NCBI GenBank assembly: GCA_021613375.1
Contig: CM038725.1
Location: 38,011,824 to 38,075,823, forward strand
Direction of reading: 5' to 3'
Source of the DNA: Megaleporinus macrocephalus
Taxonomy: Eukaryota > Chordata > Actinopteri > Characiformes > Anostomidae
Length of the DNA stretch: 64,000 nucleotides
In this document: one piece after another, positions 1 through 15,325 of the stretch
Position numbering within the stretch: position 1 is the first letter of the stretch
How the letters are laid out: each line of letters starts with the position of its first letter
Position numbers and translations under genes: made by a program
The notes under the pieces: generated by a model
Seen by the model: the letters and a program-made list of their open reading frames with translations, nothing else
Database searches by the model: none
Told to the model about the DNA's origin: nothing

Positions 1-656
1 AAACAGACAATTGGTTTTACATCCTGACAGTCGACATCAACATCCAGATTCTTCTTTAGGAAGCTACTGTTTTGTTGTTGTTAAGGGCCAGTCTGCAAGT
101 CTTTGCTGTGTTATCACATTTTCTCAACACCAATTTATCCTTTTTCCTGCTGCAGCCTGGAGAAGGATTGATCTACAGGACGTGCAGTGTAGTAAAAGAA
201 GAATCTACAGCTTAGATGCCTCAACTGTTCTCCTTATAAAATTCCATTTTTATTTTTAATATAAAAGTAAACCGCTTATTTATGCTTATACATTAACTTC
301 TGAACGTCTGAGGCGGCAGAATTAGCAAATTAATGGTACTGAGTAAATTTAGCATATTTTACTATTAGATGTAATTGGTCAATACTAAAAGACCTTTTTT
401 GTGAATCTTATTTTGTAGTACAACACAAAACTTCGGCAAAAAAAAGACTGTGTGGGTGTTAAGTGTGAAATTAACAAATGTGTGATTTTGCACAATTAAT
501 ATACGCATCTGTATGTTAATTTGACCATTAAAACTGAAGCTTAATTACACATCAAACATAACAGCTACATATACACATATTAAAAAGTAACACAATAAAT
601 AAATTAAATCAGATTTTTAAAAAGGCATTTCATTTAAACGAATACGTAAATGAAAT

Positions 657-657
<1 letters not shown>

Positions 658-725
<68 letters not shown>

Positions 726-790
726 CTTTATTGATCCCGAAGGAAATTTAGCAATTGATCCCGAAGGAAATTTAGCAAATAATTAACAAC
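658..790. repeat. (GATA)n microsatellite with retroelement 3' tail
   Basis: About 17 GATA units (658-724) run directly into the phrase ctttattgatcccgaagga, with a partial repetition of the phrase just after. In teleosts this phrase, read on the minus strand, is the 3' end of a LINE or SINE, and the microsatellite is its tail. The element body is not recognisable here. Related phrases occur near 29383 and 38420. Confidence 0.65.
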
Positions 791-1712
791 TAAATTAATG
801 AAATGAAAGACAAGGGACAAAATTTTTTTTTAACATGTGACACATTATTGGTGCTCCCAAAGACAGTAACTTTTGTGACAGTGAAGCTGACATGGTATGT
901 TATGCAAGCTTGCTAGTTCCTGTGGTTTTGCCTGGTTTTTACATTAACCATCCCAAAACCAGGAATTCTCACTCTCTTGCTTACCCGCTATAGGTTACTT
1001 TGAACTGATGCTATTACTTTGAACAAAAATGCTATTACCCATGTAAATAAAGTAAAACATACAGAAACAAGGTAAGTAAGCCCTTGCTTCGATTTATCAG
1101 CGTTACCACTGGAGACTAACAGCTACATACTGTGAAGAAAAATAACATTACCACACTTTCTAATAAAATACACAGAACATCGTGCATATACTTTCTGAAA
1201 TTAAACTAAACAGATCAGAATATGTTGCTGTAGTCTATGATACCTACATTTTTCATATCATTACAGCGAGCATGGTTTAGCTATAAAAAGTTACTAGCGC
1301 TAGCTAGCTAAAGTGAACAGGTTAGCCTAGCTGCTCATTTTCGTCAGAAAAATAAATAAATTACGTGCGTATGTGTAATTTAATAGAAAAACGTAGCGAT
1401 ATATTATTACTTTAACTGCCTTTGAGCGACACTAAAACACGTTATCGCTCTGGATACACAGATATAAGGTTAAATTTACAGAGCAGGTAGTTCACACTGA
1501 CTGTACTAAGCTGAAGTCAGAGCTCTCGCTGGACTGAAATAAAAAAGGGCGCGAATCAGTGGCGTCATCTTCTTCGCTGCTTCTTATGGCAGTTACCTTC
1601 AGGTTCCTCATTCATCATTCACATAAACAAATATAATGCAATTCGTATAATCTAAGAAGTTTAAATAATAACACGGTTTATTTAATTATTTCATTGTTTT
1701 TTAGACAGCTAC

Positions 1713-1741
1713 ATATTATTATTATTATTGTTATTATTATT

Positions 1742-1792
<51 letters not shown>
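1713..1792. repeat. (ATT)n/(AAT)n microsatellite, inverted halves
   Basis: Trinucleotide tract in which ATT repeats switch to AAT repeats about halfway, so the tract can fold back on itself. Confidence 0.9.
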
Positions 1793-1793
<1 letters not shown>

Positions 1794-3170
1794 TGCACTG
1801 TCATAACTTTCATTTAATATGATATCAAGATATCATTATTATTATTTGTAGTAGCCTGTAATAATTAAACAATTAAACCACAAACCTTAACCCTATAGGC
1901 ATGCAACATCAATTTAATGGTGAGTTTGCATCAAGTTCTTAATGGCACATACAAGGTTCTCTCTAGTTACAAACTGTATGGAGTAGCCAGTTCCAGGTGA
2001 TACATATCTTGTTTCTTAAAGAACATGACATTAAACTGAAATGGTGACAGAAGTACTACTACCAATTAGCCAAGTGTCATCATCCACAGTCACTTCAACA
2101 GTAAGTCTATCTGAATAATCGCAACCAATATCTGAAATCCATTCGGTGCTGGCGTGTGTAATCGAGGTGGCTGTCAGATTTGCTTTCCTGAGCTGTTATC
2201 TGTGGATTTAATTGCCACATAAATACCATGAAAGAGAGTGTGGGAGGAGGTGACCTTGGCTAATCAACAAGTCCTGCAGTCCTGCAGAAACCACTGTTAG
2301 ACATCTGTTTGTAAACCACATACAGGTGAAACATTTCTGGGAATGATGCTTAAATGTACGGTAATCGAACAAAAACTCCACCGGTTTAGGCATCCTTTAA
2401 CTCAGAATCCTCGAATCAGGGAATCATTAACCTTGTGTATCATTACCTATTTGGCCATATAAGAGTTAAATGAAAAAGGTTCAAATTTTATATGTTTCTC
2501 AATTTCTGCAGTGTAGCGTAAGCTGATTGTTTATTCCACACTGTATTTATGTAATCGCTGGAAAAACATGAACACCATGTGAAACCTACAACATTTATTA
2601 ACCTATATAATACACGCACACGCACAGCTGAGTCACAGATGTTGATGCCACTGTTGTTTTCAGCTCTACTGACAATCCAAGATAAAGCACAGTAGCAACC
2701 CTATTACAGAGCTAACAAATAATCGCTAGGTCCACAAACATAAGGAATTTAGTCAGCTTTAAAATCCTCATATTGACAACAGTAGTTTAAAGTAGTACAT
2801 TTAAACAAAGGTCGCTGTTCTAAAGACAATGCACCAAACATAGAAGAGAGATTATTGTGTAGATAGAAATACATGACACCATTATGAACTGCACTTAATA
2901 TGGTTCTCATTGCACCCAGAAAATTAATAACCAACCGATATCCAATATCCAACCAAGCATTTCAAGACTGAAATAAAGCAAACAAAGCAAAAATTCTATT
3001 CTGAAGAAACTGATAAGTGGCATTAACCTTTAGGGCTGCTTCCTAAAAAATGTGACACATGTACTTCCATTAAGAATGTAATGGTTGTGCTGGTTACTGG
3101 TCACATCCACCACTGTTCTTAGTGCTCTTGTGGCCTTCACGCTTTGATATCCTGAAATTGTGTCTGAGCA

Positions 3171-4253
<1,083 letters not shown>

Positions 4254-4312
4254 TCACTTGATGTGATTACATGTGTAGGCTGCAGAAACTTGAAACAGGA
4301 CATCAGTCAATC

Positions 4313-5640
4313 CTGAAAGAGGAAAAAAATGACATGTAAACTCAATGTGCAATCAATCACTAATGCATCAACTAGACAAATGTACAAACACAGATTTCTT
4401 TACAATAGTGGTGAAAGTAACCAGATGTCACATTGTCAAATACAGCACAAACATAGCTATTTTATTTACTATTCACAATGTAGGGTGAACCTACACGCTG
4501 AGTTTCTACAAGTAATATTGATACCATTAAAATAATGGTAAATATAAAAAAAAGGTACTTAAAATTCATGAGGGACTATTTTTTGTTTCTACCGGTCAAT
4601 CCATACCACCTTTCCTAACCCTTCCAGTTCATGTCATAGATTTAAAAATAAATTAAAACGTCAAAGTAAACTGAAATTTTAAATCCATGGGACCATGCAA
4701 ACTACCTGTACTCCAGTTATTAGTTATAAATTCTTGAAGAATGATATTTTTCATCATTTTGTTGCACTACAAGCCTATGGCTCTTTCCCCCATTAGCTTG
4801 GATTGAAAAACGTAATGAGAATCCAGGAAACCCTAAAGACATTCTGCAAGTAAACTTGAAAGGTGTTGCTGACTCTTTCACAAGAATCAAATTATTATAA
4901 ACTATATATTTTTCACTTGAGCTAAGAATTTAATTTTCAAAAACTGACATATCCTATACTTTTCAATCTCTACCAACCAGGTTTTGATTCTGTATATATG
5001 TTAAGATAATAAATATGTGCATTAGCCTTTTTAGGTTGCTGATTGGAAGAAACAAATAAAGAACACCAGTTACTATTACTATAATTAACAATAATAGAAG
5101 ATATAATCCTTAATATATTTTACACACTATACACTGTAGTGTATTTCATTGTTGTTGGAATATGTTACATCAGTTAGTAGATCGGGAAACTTGTGAGACT
5201 TGAAGTAAATGATCATTTATGCATAGTTATTGTAAGAAAAGAAATAATAATTCTGTTAAGAATGAATTACCATAATAATTCATTTACCAGTATCTACAGA
5301 GTAATAACCAAGTACTCTGGTAGTGAAAAGTCATTATTTAAGTGTTAGTCCAGAACGTTTTATGGCTTGGTTTTACAAATTAGTTAAATATAACTCTCTA
5401 TGGGTAAAATATTGCTCAGGCTGATCCTGTTTGTACACATTGTTTTATTAGTGATTAATAAGATCTACTGTATGTTTTCAAACTGAGAACAGAACAGACT
5501 GTCATGTACATAAAAATCATCTTTACAGTTAGTTTGCAAATGAAGGAGTTGACTTGATAACATTAGTACACAAAAGATCAGAAGCACATCAGATACACCA
5601 ACAATCACAAAGTACTGATATAAGAGTATGTATTTGATGT
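4313..5640. other. Intron 1 of ZNF A
   Basis: AT-rich sequence with no coding signal, lying between the terminal exon of ZNF A (acceptor AG at 4313-4314) and its promoter cassette. The segment 5440-5640 resembles the intron sequence next to exon 1 of the other ZNF units. Confidence 0.55.
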
Positions 5641-5649
5641 GTTTGATGC

Positions 5650-5892
5650 ATTTGTAACTAACTTGGTAAATGAATCAGAAACAATCCCAACTAGGAAAAC
5701 ATGATCAAGCAAATAATCTGGTCCAGCAGCAGCTCCCATCACTCAGCGCTGGTCTGAATGAAGCTGCTTCTGAGTGTCTGATCTATTTTAAAGAACATCA
5801 GATCTTATGTTCAGAACTCATATGTGTCTTCAGCTTTTTGTCTCAGAGTGAATGAAGAACAATGAGTGTTAAAGTGTAGGACAGCTAGCTAC
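5650..5892 (-). repeat. Conserved intron-1 module of the ZNF units (copy 1)
   Basis: This module lies immediately inside the exon-1 donor of the minus-strand unit. Homologous copies flank the exon-1 donors near 7448, 32629, 40435, 46331, 49860, 50366 and 56416. The opposite strand carries an open frame (5670-5855) that recurs in several copies. Confidence 0.75.
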
Positions 5893-5995
5893 CTTCAATG
5901 GTTCAGCTGTCCGAGCGCGGAGGAGGCGTGGACTGCTGACCGCAACATCTTCTTCTTTAAAGCAGTCATGTGGTGCATTTGCGCCACTTACTGGA
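5893..5995 (-). promoter_or_regulatory. Exon-1/promoter cassette for ZNF A
   Basis: On the minus strand the exon ends ATTGAAG-type at 5893 and is followed by a GTAG donor. The GC-rich block gtccgagcgcggaggaggcg lies just upstream and is shared with the other cassettes. The exon contains no ATG leading into the finger frame, so it is inferred to be 5'-untranslated. A CTCF-like 12-mer (CCAGTAAGTGGC, minus strand) is at 5983-5994. The transcription start is not determined. Confidence 0.65.
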
Positions 5996-6573
5996 CTGGA
6001 GAGTGGAGCACAAATATACGGCGTTTAGCTGGGGTGGTCATATACATATAGACATTTGGTGTCGGAAATGGTTATAATGCTGTATTTAGTACTGCGTGTA
6101 ATTTCTTCACCCATCTAGGTGGTTTATGGGTTGATGAATTAAGAATCTTCAAAAACTACTCATGATCCGTTTAGTCCACATCTGTTTCAAAATCAAATAT
6201 CATAGACAAAATCATAAATCCTCTTAGAACCTTAGATATTCACTTTTAGCATGACGTATATAGGACGGGAAACGGTTTGTAAACATGGTCGTTTGCATAT
6301 GGACGGTAAGGAACATGACGATGTCCCTATCTATCTATTATCTATCTATCTAACTTGTATGCATTGTCTTTAGAGTGAAATAATTAAGGAGTTAGTTATA
6401 CTTTCAGTGTTGCGCAATAACCTGCAGATGGCGCGTGAGCCTAAGACGATTCCGTTGTTGTGGTATTCTCTTTGAAATGATCTGATACAGCTCTCAAACA
6501 ATCCTGTTCAGCAAATATACCTTCAAACTAGGTCAAGTGAATTGAGTACCGAACGCGGAGATGTACGTGTTTA

Positions 6574-6616
<43 letters not shown>

Positions 6617-7330
6617 TACATCGCCTCGATGATCCTCTTAGCTTTCCATACTTCTAATGTGCTTACCAGAAGAAACACTAATTGAAAGGACGTTGATAGG
6701 GCGGATTTGCCAGGCGTCCAAACAACGCTGAGATTTGGTTGAGAATTGAAAGTGAAAAGACGTCTTTTTCAATTCGTCCGAGCCACGTAAATTCAGTCTA
6801 ATTTCAACCATGAACTCGTAATACATCATATTACATACATAATTATTTTCAGAATCATATAAGAAAGTACTAGTACACGTTTAGGTTTCGGCACGGCAAA
6901 TATCCTGTACTGTGTTCAGTTTTGCGAACGTATCTTCAGTTAAATTATTATTAAAAAGACGTTTACATAGATGGCTATATTTGGACTGTATGTTGTCCAG
7001 CTTGGACTATATTTTGACTAGGTAAGATGGACACAACACAGCCTATATTTCAACTTAAGGCTTAATAACAGTCATGACGAACCAATGACGAATCAGATTT
7101 AGTTTAAATGACGTCTGTTGTTTGGGGGGGTGACATTTTCTCTTTCTCTCTCTCTCTCTGTGAGTAAAATTAAATATAAACGAAAATACAGTCATTGTCA
7201 AATGTACCAATATAATCAAATGTCTATTTGCAGCATATGTTAAACAAAAAGACAAACATCCCAAGAGATTGAACTGCGATATGATTGCTCCACGCTTCTG
7301 TCCAGTAAGTGTCGCTAGTGCACCACAAAA
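5996..7330. other. Spacer between divergent ZNF A and ZNF B promoters
   Basis: About 1.3 kb between two inverted promoter cassettes. It holds short TATC and ATT microsatellites (about 6329-6350 and 6576-6617) and a CT-rich run near 7138-7158. No gene is seen. Confidence 0.5.
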
Positions 7331-7339
7331 CAGGTTTGC

Positions 7340-7447
7340 CACCCGCCACAAGGAAAAGTAGACGAAGCAGAACATCAGCAGTGCACGCCTCCTCCGCGCT
7401 CGGACAGTGTTGTTGGAGTAACAGAAAGCAGAGCTGAACTATTGAAG
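7340..7447 (+). promoter_or_regulatory. Exon-1/promoter cassette for ZNF B
   Basis: The plus-strand cassette contains ctccgcgctcggacagtg, then cagagctgaactattgaag ending at 7447, then a GTAGG donor at 7448. It is the inverted counterpart of the cassette at 5893-5995. The next good acceptor (ttttccag, AG at 8027-8028) is 581 bp downstream, which gives a two-exon gene. The TATA-like TATTTAAG/TACTTAAG element of the 50 and 56 kb cassettes is not present at the equivalent distance. Confidence 0.65.
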
Positions 7448-7680
7448 GTAGGAAGCTGTCCTACACTTTAACACTCATTGTTCTTCATTCACTCTGAGAC
7501 AAACAGCTGGAGACACATCTGAGTTCTAAATATCTGATGTTAAAATAGATCAGACACACAGAAACATATTACCAGAACTGAGTAATGTGAGCTGGTTCAA
7601 CTAGACTGGAATATTTGCTTGATCATGTTTTCCTAGTTGGGTTTGATCAACAGAGCAGTTTGTTTCTAATTTATGTACCA
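7448..7680 (+). repeat. Conserved intron-1 module (copy 2)
   Basis: Plus-oriented copy of the module that starts at the exon-1 donor. It includes the shared segment around ttgatcatgttttcctagtt. Here the module is shortened relative to the 50 kb copy, and the antisense frame is broken. Confidence 0.7.
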
Positions 7681-7988
7681 GCTTAGCTATAGTAATATAT
7701 ATATTTGTGGCATAAGACAATGTTTTTTGTGGGCTGCCTAGATCAGCAAGCAGATGTGGCTCCCCTGGTTACAAAAATTGGGGAACTCGTTCCTGCCCAT
7801 GGCTTCAGAAATAACCTTTGCAAAAAGGCACATTTTTCTTTGCACTGGTATTATATGAAAGCTAAGAGCTAAGCTCTGGAACTAGAAAACCTGTGGTGTA
7901 TTTTTTTGCTGCAGTGGGTGAAACAAAGTCAGCTTTTTGTTTGATTACACCTTCAGTCAGTTGATGTAATTTGTGCCTTCATGATTGA

Positions 7989-9134
<1,146 letters not shown>

Positions 9135-9343
9135 ATTCATACCGAAGGAGAAGCTTTTATTAATGCTCAGAATGTCTACAGGATTTCTGAAGTGCACTAA
9201 GAGCAGTGATGAAAGTGGAAAGAAATTATAACATTCATTCCAGCAGTAAAAGTGCCCAGTTAGTGGTGCTTCCACTCCACTTTTCAAAGCCGTTTTAGGG
9301 GGAAGGCCATCTTTTGTTGTTTTTTAATGTTATTAAAACATAG

Positions 9344-9349
9344 AATAAA
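9344..9349 (+). terminator. Poly(A) signal of ZNF B
   Basis: AATAAA about 210 bp after the ZNF B stop codon, in the transcript orientation. It is the first canonical signal downstream. Confidence 0.55.
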
Positions 9350-9359
9350 ATGTAATTCC

Positions 9360-10830
9360 GTGTGCCTACTTGCTCCTACAGTAACTGAGAAGTTGTAATG
9401 CTTCATATTCATTTAAAAATATGTATGTTTATTGTTTTAAACATAAAAAGTTGCTTATTCAATCTTTTAGATGTATTCTAAGGTAATATAGTATTTCAAT
9501 ATTAACATGATGGATGTTTTGAAATTGCGTTTGTCTCCTTGAATACTTTATTTGCTCTTTTGTTTCCTACATTACACATGAACTAGTTAATACTTGCTAA
9601 AATGAAAGTGCCATTTTGTCTTCTATTTCAATCTTAAGAAAATGTTTTCTGTGTGCTGTATGCTCAAAGTTTTCTTGTTAAGAAAGAAATGTGATCCTAT
9701 AGACTGCAAGTTCTTAAGTACATACTGCAGTGAAGTTCTTGCTGTGGTGGGTATGACTGAACAGCTTTGCAAAGGAGACGCAGTATTCCATCAGGCTATT
9801 ACATAAGTTACATACTGTGGACCTCTCCTCCTTATGAGGACACCCCTGGTTTATGGACCGTTGCTCAGACAACACTATAGAACTTAATGATGTGCTTTTG
9901 TGTCCTTTGTATTCACTTGTTATTAATTCTGATATTATTGCCCAGTTTCTACCTGGTGATTATACTGCAAAGGTTTCTGGGATAGACACTCCTGGGATCT
10001 GCATTTCCAAAGTAATAATTAAATCTTGATCAGATCGCAAACAGATACTGAGGTCTGATAAGAATATGTTAAAATAATCAAATAATTAACTTGTAGTTTA
10101 TGATGCAGATTTTGAAATCAATTTTAGTCATCAAATTGAATCTATTAATAAGATCAGTAAGTTATGTAAAGAACATCTTGAATGTTTATGGAACACAATA
10201 CATTTTAGCTTTAGTGGTATGCAAAAAAACAAGACAATCTCAGTGTAAAATGAACTAGTTTAATGTTTACTTTATAAAAAATATACTAAAATGGCAACTG
10301 GCCATTTCACTGGCAGCTAAATGACGGCCGACTAAATATTCTTGAATGAAGAGGAAGGGCCACTAAAATACAGGCTATATCTGACATCTTTGTTGAAGTC
10401 CTGTTCAACTGGGTTTAAAAGATATTGTTTTCTGACATCGTATTTTGAATCAGAGAGACAAAAATGTCAGAAAAATTATACGTAAGTGGTCTGTGGAATA
10501 AAAATGGTTTTGTATGTTCCTGAAGTGTTGTTGTCAACCCATTCAGTGTGCCTTTATATAATATGTACACACAAGATCAAGCCACCAGTATGAGTGATAC
10601 TATTTTACAACAGACAAACCACAAGTACTTTACACTTAAAATGTGGTGTACCTAAAACTTAACTTTTTAAATTAAAGTAACTATTGTACAACTAGACTAA
10701 CTTGCTTGTTTAAGTTTATTGCAACAAATATATTATGTTGTTTTCACTCAGCATATGCATATTGAACATGTTTTTATAAATTAAATTCTAAATAAATGGG
10801 ACACCAATAAGAATCTAAAAAACAATCACA
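9360..10830. other. Non-coding stretch after ZNF B
   Basis: AT-rich sequence. No gene, recognised transposon or RNA gene is seen on either strand. Confidence 0.45.
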
Positions 10831-10839
10831 TCAAATTTA

Positions 10840-11460
10840 ATCAATCAAATCCTGTTTATTGGAAAAGCACAACAGTTTCACACAACTGTTTAAGAAAAAG
10901 TGACAACAATTAAACAGCAATTTACAAAGCTCAAAGTTGGGCAAATTAACCTTAAAAACATTTGGTTGATTGCACACTTCATTTAAAACTTAAACTTCAA
11001 TGTAAAGAACATGAAAACTAATAAATTATGGTGCAAACACATTACTAACAGGAAATGTAGTGTTGTGCACTTGGTACAGATACATACACCATTAAACTGT
11101 CATTTCATTAATTGTGCATACAATCTTTAAAATAAGTGTTGATACAGAGCCACATTTATTCATACTTTAAAAAATCGTTTGTTGACTAATCAATTGTTTA
11201 CAGAAGAAACTGGTTTAACAGAAACAGCAATTTCGGTTTTAGTTTATTCTGGCCTAAACTTAGTATTACCCATTGGATGAATTTAAATAGTAGTCAATGT
11301 ATAATCCATAAGTGAGCCCAAACAATAGGCACATAGGTCAGTGGGAGGTCATGAAGATTGTCCATGACAACTTTAGTTGGAATTGTGCTGTCCATAAACA
11401 TGCTCCACAATAAGGCTTCCCAATAGTAATACTGCTGAACGTCTCCTTCATCAGCACCTT
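10840..11460 (-). CDS. Possible terminal exon and 3' UTR of an unrecognised gene
   Basis: On the minus strand an acceptor-like tttttaag (near 11461-11468) precedes an open segment of about 50 codons. It begins G-A-D-E-G-D-V-Q-Q-Y-Y-Y-W-E-A and ends A-H-L-W-I-I-H before a TGA near 11303. The composition (many Trp and Tyr, few stops) looks like a real exon rather than random AT-rich sequence. A possible AATAAA follows around 11250. A second AATAAA near the Caataaacagg sequence (about 10857 on the plus strand) could mark the 3' end. I do not recognise the protein family, and no upstream exons could be assigned. It could also be a relic exon. Only the roughly 11303-11460 part would be coding. Confidence 0.25.
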
Positions 11461-11479
11461 AAAAATGTCAAAACATTAC

Positions 11480-12731
11480 ACTTCAGTTATTCAAACACAA
11501 TGCATTAAGTTACAACAAATTTGAAAAAGCTGGGACAGAATGGAAAATGCCAATAAAACAGAAAACGTTCTAATAGTTGACATGGGGTGGTTTAGAGCTA
11601 GTAATAAGTTCAAATTTACAAATTGTGATTTGGAAAAAAATTAACATCCAAGTAAGGTCTTGCTCTTCATGAGCAAAGACAGGCAGATAATTGCCAGTTT
11701 TCTGATAAATGTGTGAGAAAAATATTGAAATGTTTAAAAACAGTATTCCTTAGAGAATACCTTTCACCCTCTATGATGCATAACATAATTAAACGATTCC
11801 AAATTGCTGTTTCAAATTCCATCATCATTTAATTATTTTTACCTCATTACTAGCCCCAATGTCCCCACCCCAACGTTTTTGGTAGGAATGTGATACAGTC
11901 CTATTACTGTCTGCAATGAAATACAAGTCTACAAATTTTACAAAAAACAGTGATTTTACAAGTCTACAAAGTTTACAAATCACTTTTTTTTTTCTTGTGA
12001 TGTGACGTTTTTTTATTTGTGATGTCATTTAGCCAGCTAATTAAAATTACTAAAAATGCCATCAATCATGAGGAAAAGTTTCCCCTGTGGCCCAAAATGA
12101 GCTTTAATACTATATAAGTTAAAATGATTTTACAAAAAATAATTAAAAAGGCTGTAAAATTGTAGTAATCACACATAAAAGCCAAAACTACACAAAAGTA
12201 CACTAGACACAAGCACATGAATCCTGCATTAAAAACAGAACTCAATGTCAGAAGTGTTCACATTAGCGTAGTAAGTAAAGCACACTGACGTGTAGTTTGA
12301 GACAGATTAGATCAGTCAATCAGGTGCGTGAAGGAAACTACTGCGCCATTTAATGTGGAACGGAAAATTGAAATACAGCTGAAAAAAAATCAACTTCAGC
12401 TTTACATTAAGTTTTAAACATCTATCAGCTTTGGCAGTGCAGGTAAACATTTCATCCATTTTTTGTAAAATCTCAACTTTTTTAAACTTAATGTGCATTT
12501 CAGGGGAAACACTTTTCCACAGGACAGATACATACCCAAATGTTTTGCCCTTTTGCTTGTAATGCTATTAATTGTGAAAGCATATTTATACCTCTATTGA
12601 TTAGTGTAGATGAGCAGCAAGATGCTTGATAATTGTAGTAAACAAACATCAGTAACAACAAAAAAAAAACATTGTAGCATTTAGTCTTGTGCATTATTGC
12701 TTAAACATTCACAGATTTTTTTCAGTGACAA

Positions 12732-12762
<31 letters not shown>

Positions 12763-12780
12763 AAGCTTAACTTACAAAGA
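11480..12780. other. Non-coding stretch with (TA)n tract
   Basis: AT-rich sequence with a (TA)12 tract at 12739-12762. Short frames such as that at 12316-12498 have no recognisable domain and low-complexity Lys/Phe-rich composition. If the 11.3-11.46 kb exon is real, this would be its intron. Confidence 0.4.
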
Positions 12781-13887
12781 AAGCTTTGCCTTGAAGAAAT
12801 CTTCTGAATTATCGATGACAGGGAGTCCTCTTATGACAATCAGGAACTAATTCACCAAGAGTTTATTGAGTATCTCTATTTTGCAGTATGAACTTTTCAG
12901 GCCATCAAAGAGCAGCTCCACTGCTGAATCCTTCATATTATTGTTACTGATGTCCAGCTCCTACATGAGATTATCTGATTGCGGAGCACTTCTGAATGCT
13001 TTATATTACTTTTGGTAAAATTACGGCATAGAAAACAACATACAAAACAACATACAATATTTATTTCTTAATAACTAACAGGAAATGTACAACACTCAGG
13101 TAAATGAATTATCTGTAAGCAAGTGTATAATTAAGTTCCAAATTTGTTTGTAAGATATGTTAATAAAGTCATATATAAGGTGGTAGCCAATATTTAATTG
13201 TACTCTGACAATTAAAAGCACACCTAGAATGTATTTGTGTGAAATCTACTAAAAAATGACTGGTACCCGTAGTGATGAAAAATGTTAGTATATGATCACA
13301 TAGAATTTATTGTAAATATATTGTTGCTGTTTGACAAAAAACATGTGTCTCTAAAGGAATAACAGTAGAAGTTAATGCATACTTTCTAATTGCATATTAT
13401 AAGTTAACATTTATAATGTAAAATGCTATTATAATATGAAACAACATTTATTGTAGTCTCTCCAGTTTACAACATGAACTCTTTAGACTAGCAGAAAAGA
13501 GCTTCACTCCAAAGGTCCAGGTCTCTTAGGAAATAGCATGAACTCTTTAGTCTAGAATAGGGCATATTCCACTTCTGAATCCTTCATATTATTTTGTTAC
13601 TGAGGTCCAGCTCTGAACTTTCCAGGCCATCAAAGAGATGCTCCACTCCTAAATCCTGCATATTCTTGTTACTGATGTCCAGCTCCTACAGGTATGAGAT
13701 TATCTGATTGCAGAGCATTGCTGAACGCTTTAAATCATTTTACTGAGATTACAGCCTAGAAAACAATATTAAATACAAAATACAATATTGCTTTCTTAAC
13801 AATTATGTAACAATATGAAACCAAGTTTATTGTAGTCTCTCCAGTTTACAACATGAACTCTTTAGACTAGCAGAAAAGAGCTTCACT

Positions 13888-15325
13888 CCGAAGATCCAGG
13901 TCTCCTAGGAAATAGCATGAACTTTTCAGCCTATAATAGGGCATATTCCACTTCTGAATCCCGCATGTTATTGTTACTGAGGTCCAGCTCTGTCAGGCAG
14001 AAGTTTGCCGATTGTAGGACTGAATCAAGATTTAAGCGAACTTTCCCTCAGCTTTACGGAAACCCATCTAAATGCAAAGATAGTATATCATGCGTGACAG
14101 ACGAACTACACATTTTCTTGTGTGCTGTGTATTGCAGGGATGCTTAAAGTGGATGAAATGGAAGAATTATAAAACCTATTATATTTTACTGTCAACATCT
14201 TAGATTACAGGCTATTGTACCTTCTTAGCTGTCCATGACAATCAGGAACGATTTCATCAATAGTTTACTTGAGTATCTCTATTTTGCAGAGCACATCTGA
14301 ACGCTGTATATTATTTTTGGTAAGATTACGGCCTAGAAAACAACATACAATAGAAAACACAATATTTCCTTCTTAATATCTAACAAGAAATGTACCATGC
14401 TCAGGTAAATAAAACATTTGTTAACAAGTTTATAATTACGTTCCAAATTTATTTGTAAGATATGTTAATAAAGCCATATATAAGGTGGTAGCCAATATTT
14501 AATTGTAATCTGACAATTAGAAGCACACCTACAATGTATTTGTGTGAAATCTACCAAAAAATGATCGGAACCTGTAGTGATAAATAATGTTAGTACCTCC
14601 AAAAGTCCAGGTCTCTTATGAAAGAGCATAAACAATTTAGTCTAGAATAGGGCACATTTCACTTCTGAATGCTTCAGGTTATTGTTACTGAGGTCCAGCT
14701 CTGAACTTTCCAGGCCATCAAAGAGAAGCTCCACTCCTGAATCCTGCATATTATTGTTACTGATGTCCAGCTCCTACAGGGATGAGATTATCTACGGAAA
14801 CCCATCTAAATGCAAAGATAGTATATCATGCGTGACAGACGACCTACACATTTTGTTGTGTGCTGTGTAATGCAGGGATGCTTAGAGTGGATTAAATGGA
14901 AGAATTCTGAAACTTATTGTATTTTACTGTCAACATCTTAGATTACAGTCTATTGTACCTTCTTAGCTGTCCACCCCAATCAGGAACGATTTCATTAATA
15001 GTTTACTTGAGTATCTCCATTTTGTATAGTTAACTTTTCAGGACATCAAAAAGCAGCTCTACTCCTGAATCCTTCATATTATTGTTACTGATGTCCACCT
15101 CCTACATGGATGAGATTGTCTGATTGCAGAGCACTTCTGAACACTTTATATTATTTTTGATAAGATTACGGCCTAGAAAACAACATACAATAGAAAATAC
15201 AATATGTCCTTATTAATAATTAACAGGAAATGTATAACACTCAGGTAAATTAATCATTTGTTAGCAAGTTTATAATTAAGTTCCTATCTAAATGCAAAGA
15301 TAGTATATCATGCATGACAGACGAA
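13888..15325. repeat. Near-identical duplicated block, copy 1 (2147-bp offset)
   Basis: This block of the LRR array matches 16035-17472 at a constant offset of 2147 bp with only scattered single-base differences. It holds the short frames 13965-14147 and 14682-14870, and the frames at the offset positions match in length and sequence. Similarity decays outside these limits on both sides. Confidence 0.85.

Larger units (their letters stand above)
1..3100. other. AT-rich non-coding stretch
   Basis: No convincing gene is seen on either strand. Visible content is a GATA-type microsatellite, an ATT/AAT microsatellite and ordinary AT-rich sequence. The short open frames here have no recognisable domain. 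The lower-coordinate end of the ZNF A transcript probably reaches in: a minus-strand AATAAA lies near 2594-2599, about 570 bp beyond the ZNF A stop. Confidence 0.5.

Noticed and set aside
7055..7375. 106-codon minus-strand frame between ZNF A and B
   Set aside because: It has no recognisable domain, runs through a CT/GA-rich microsatellite and overlaps the promoter region of ZNF B.
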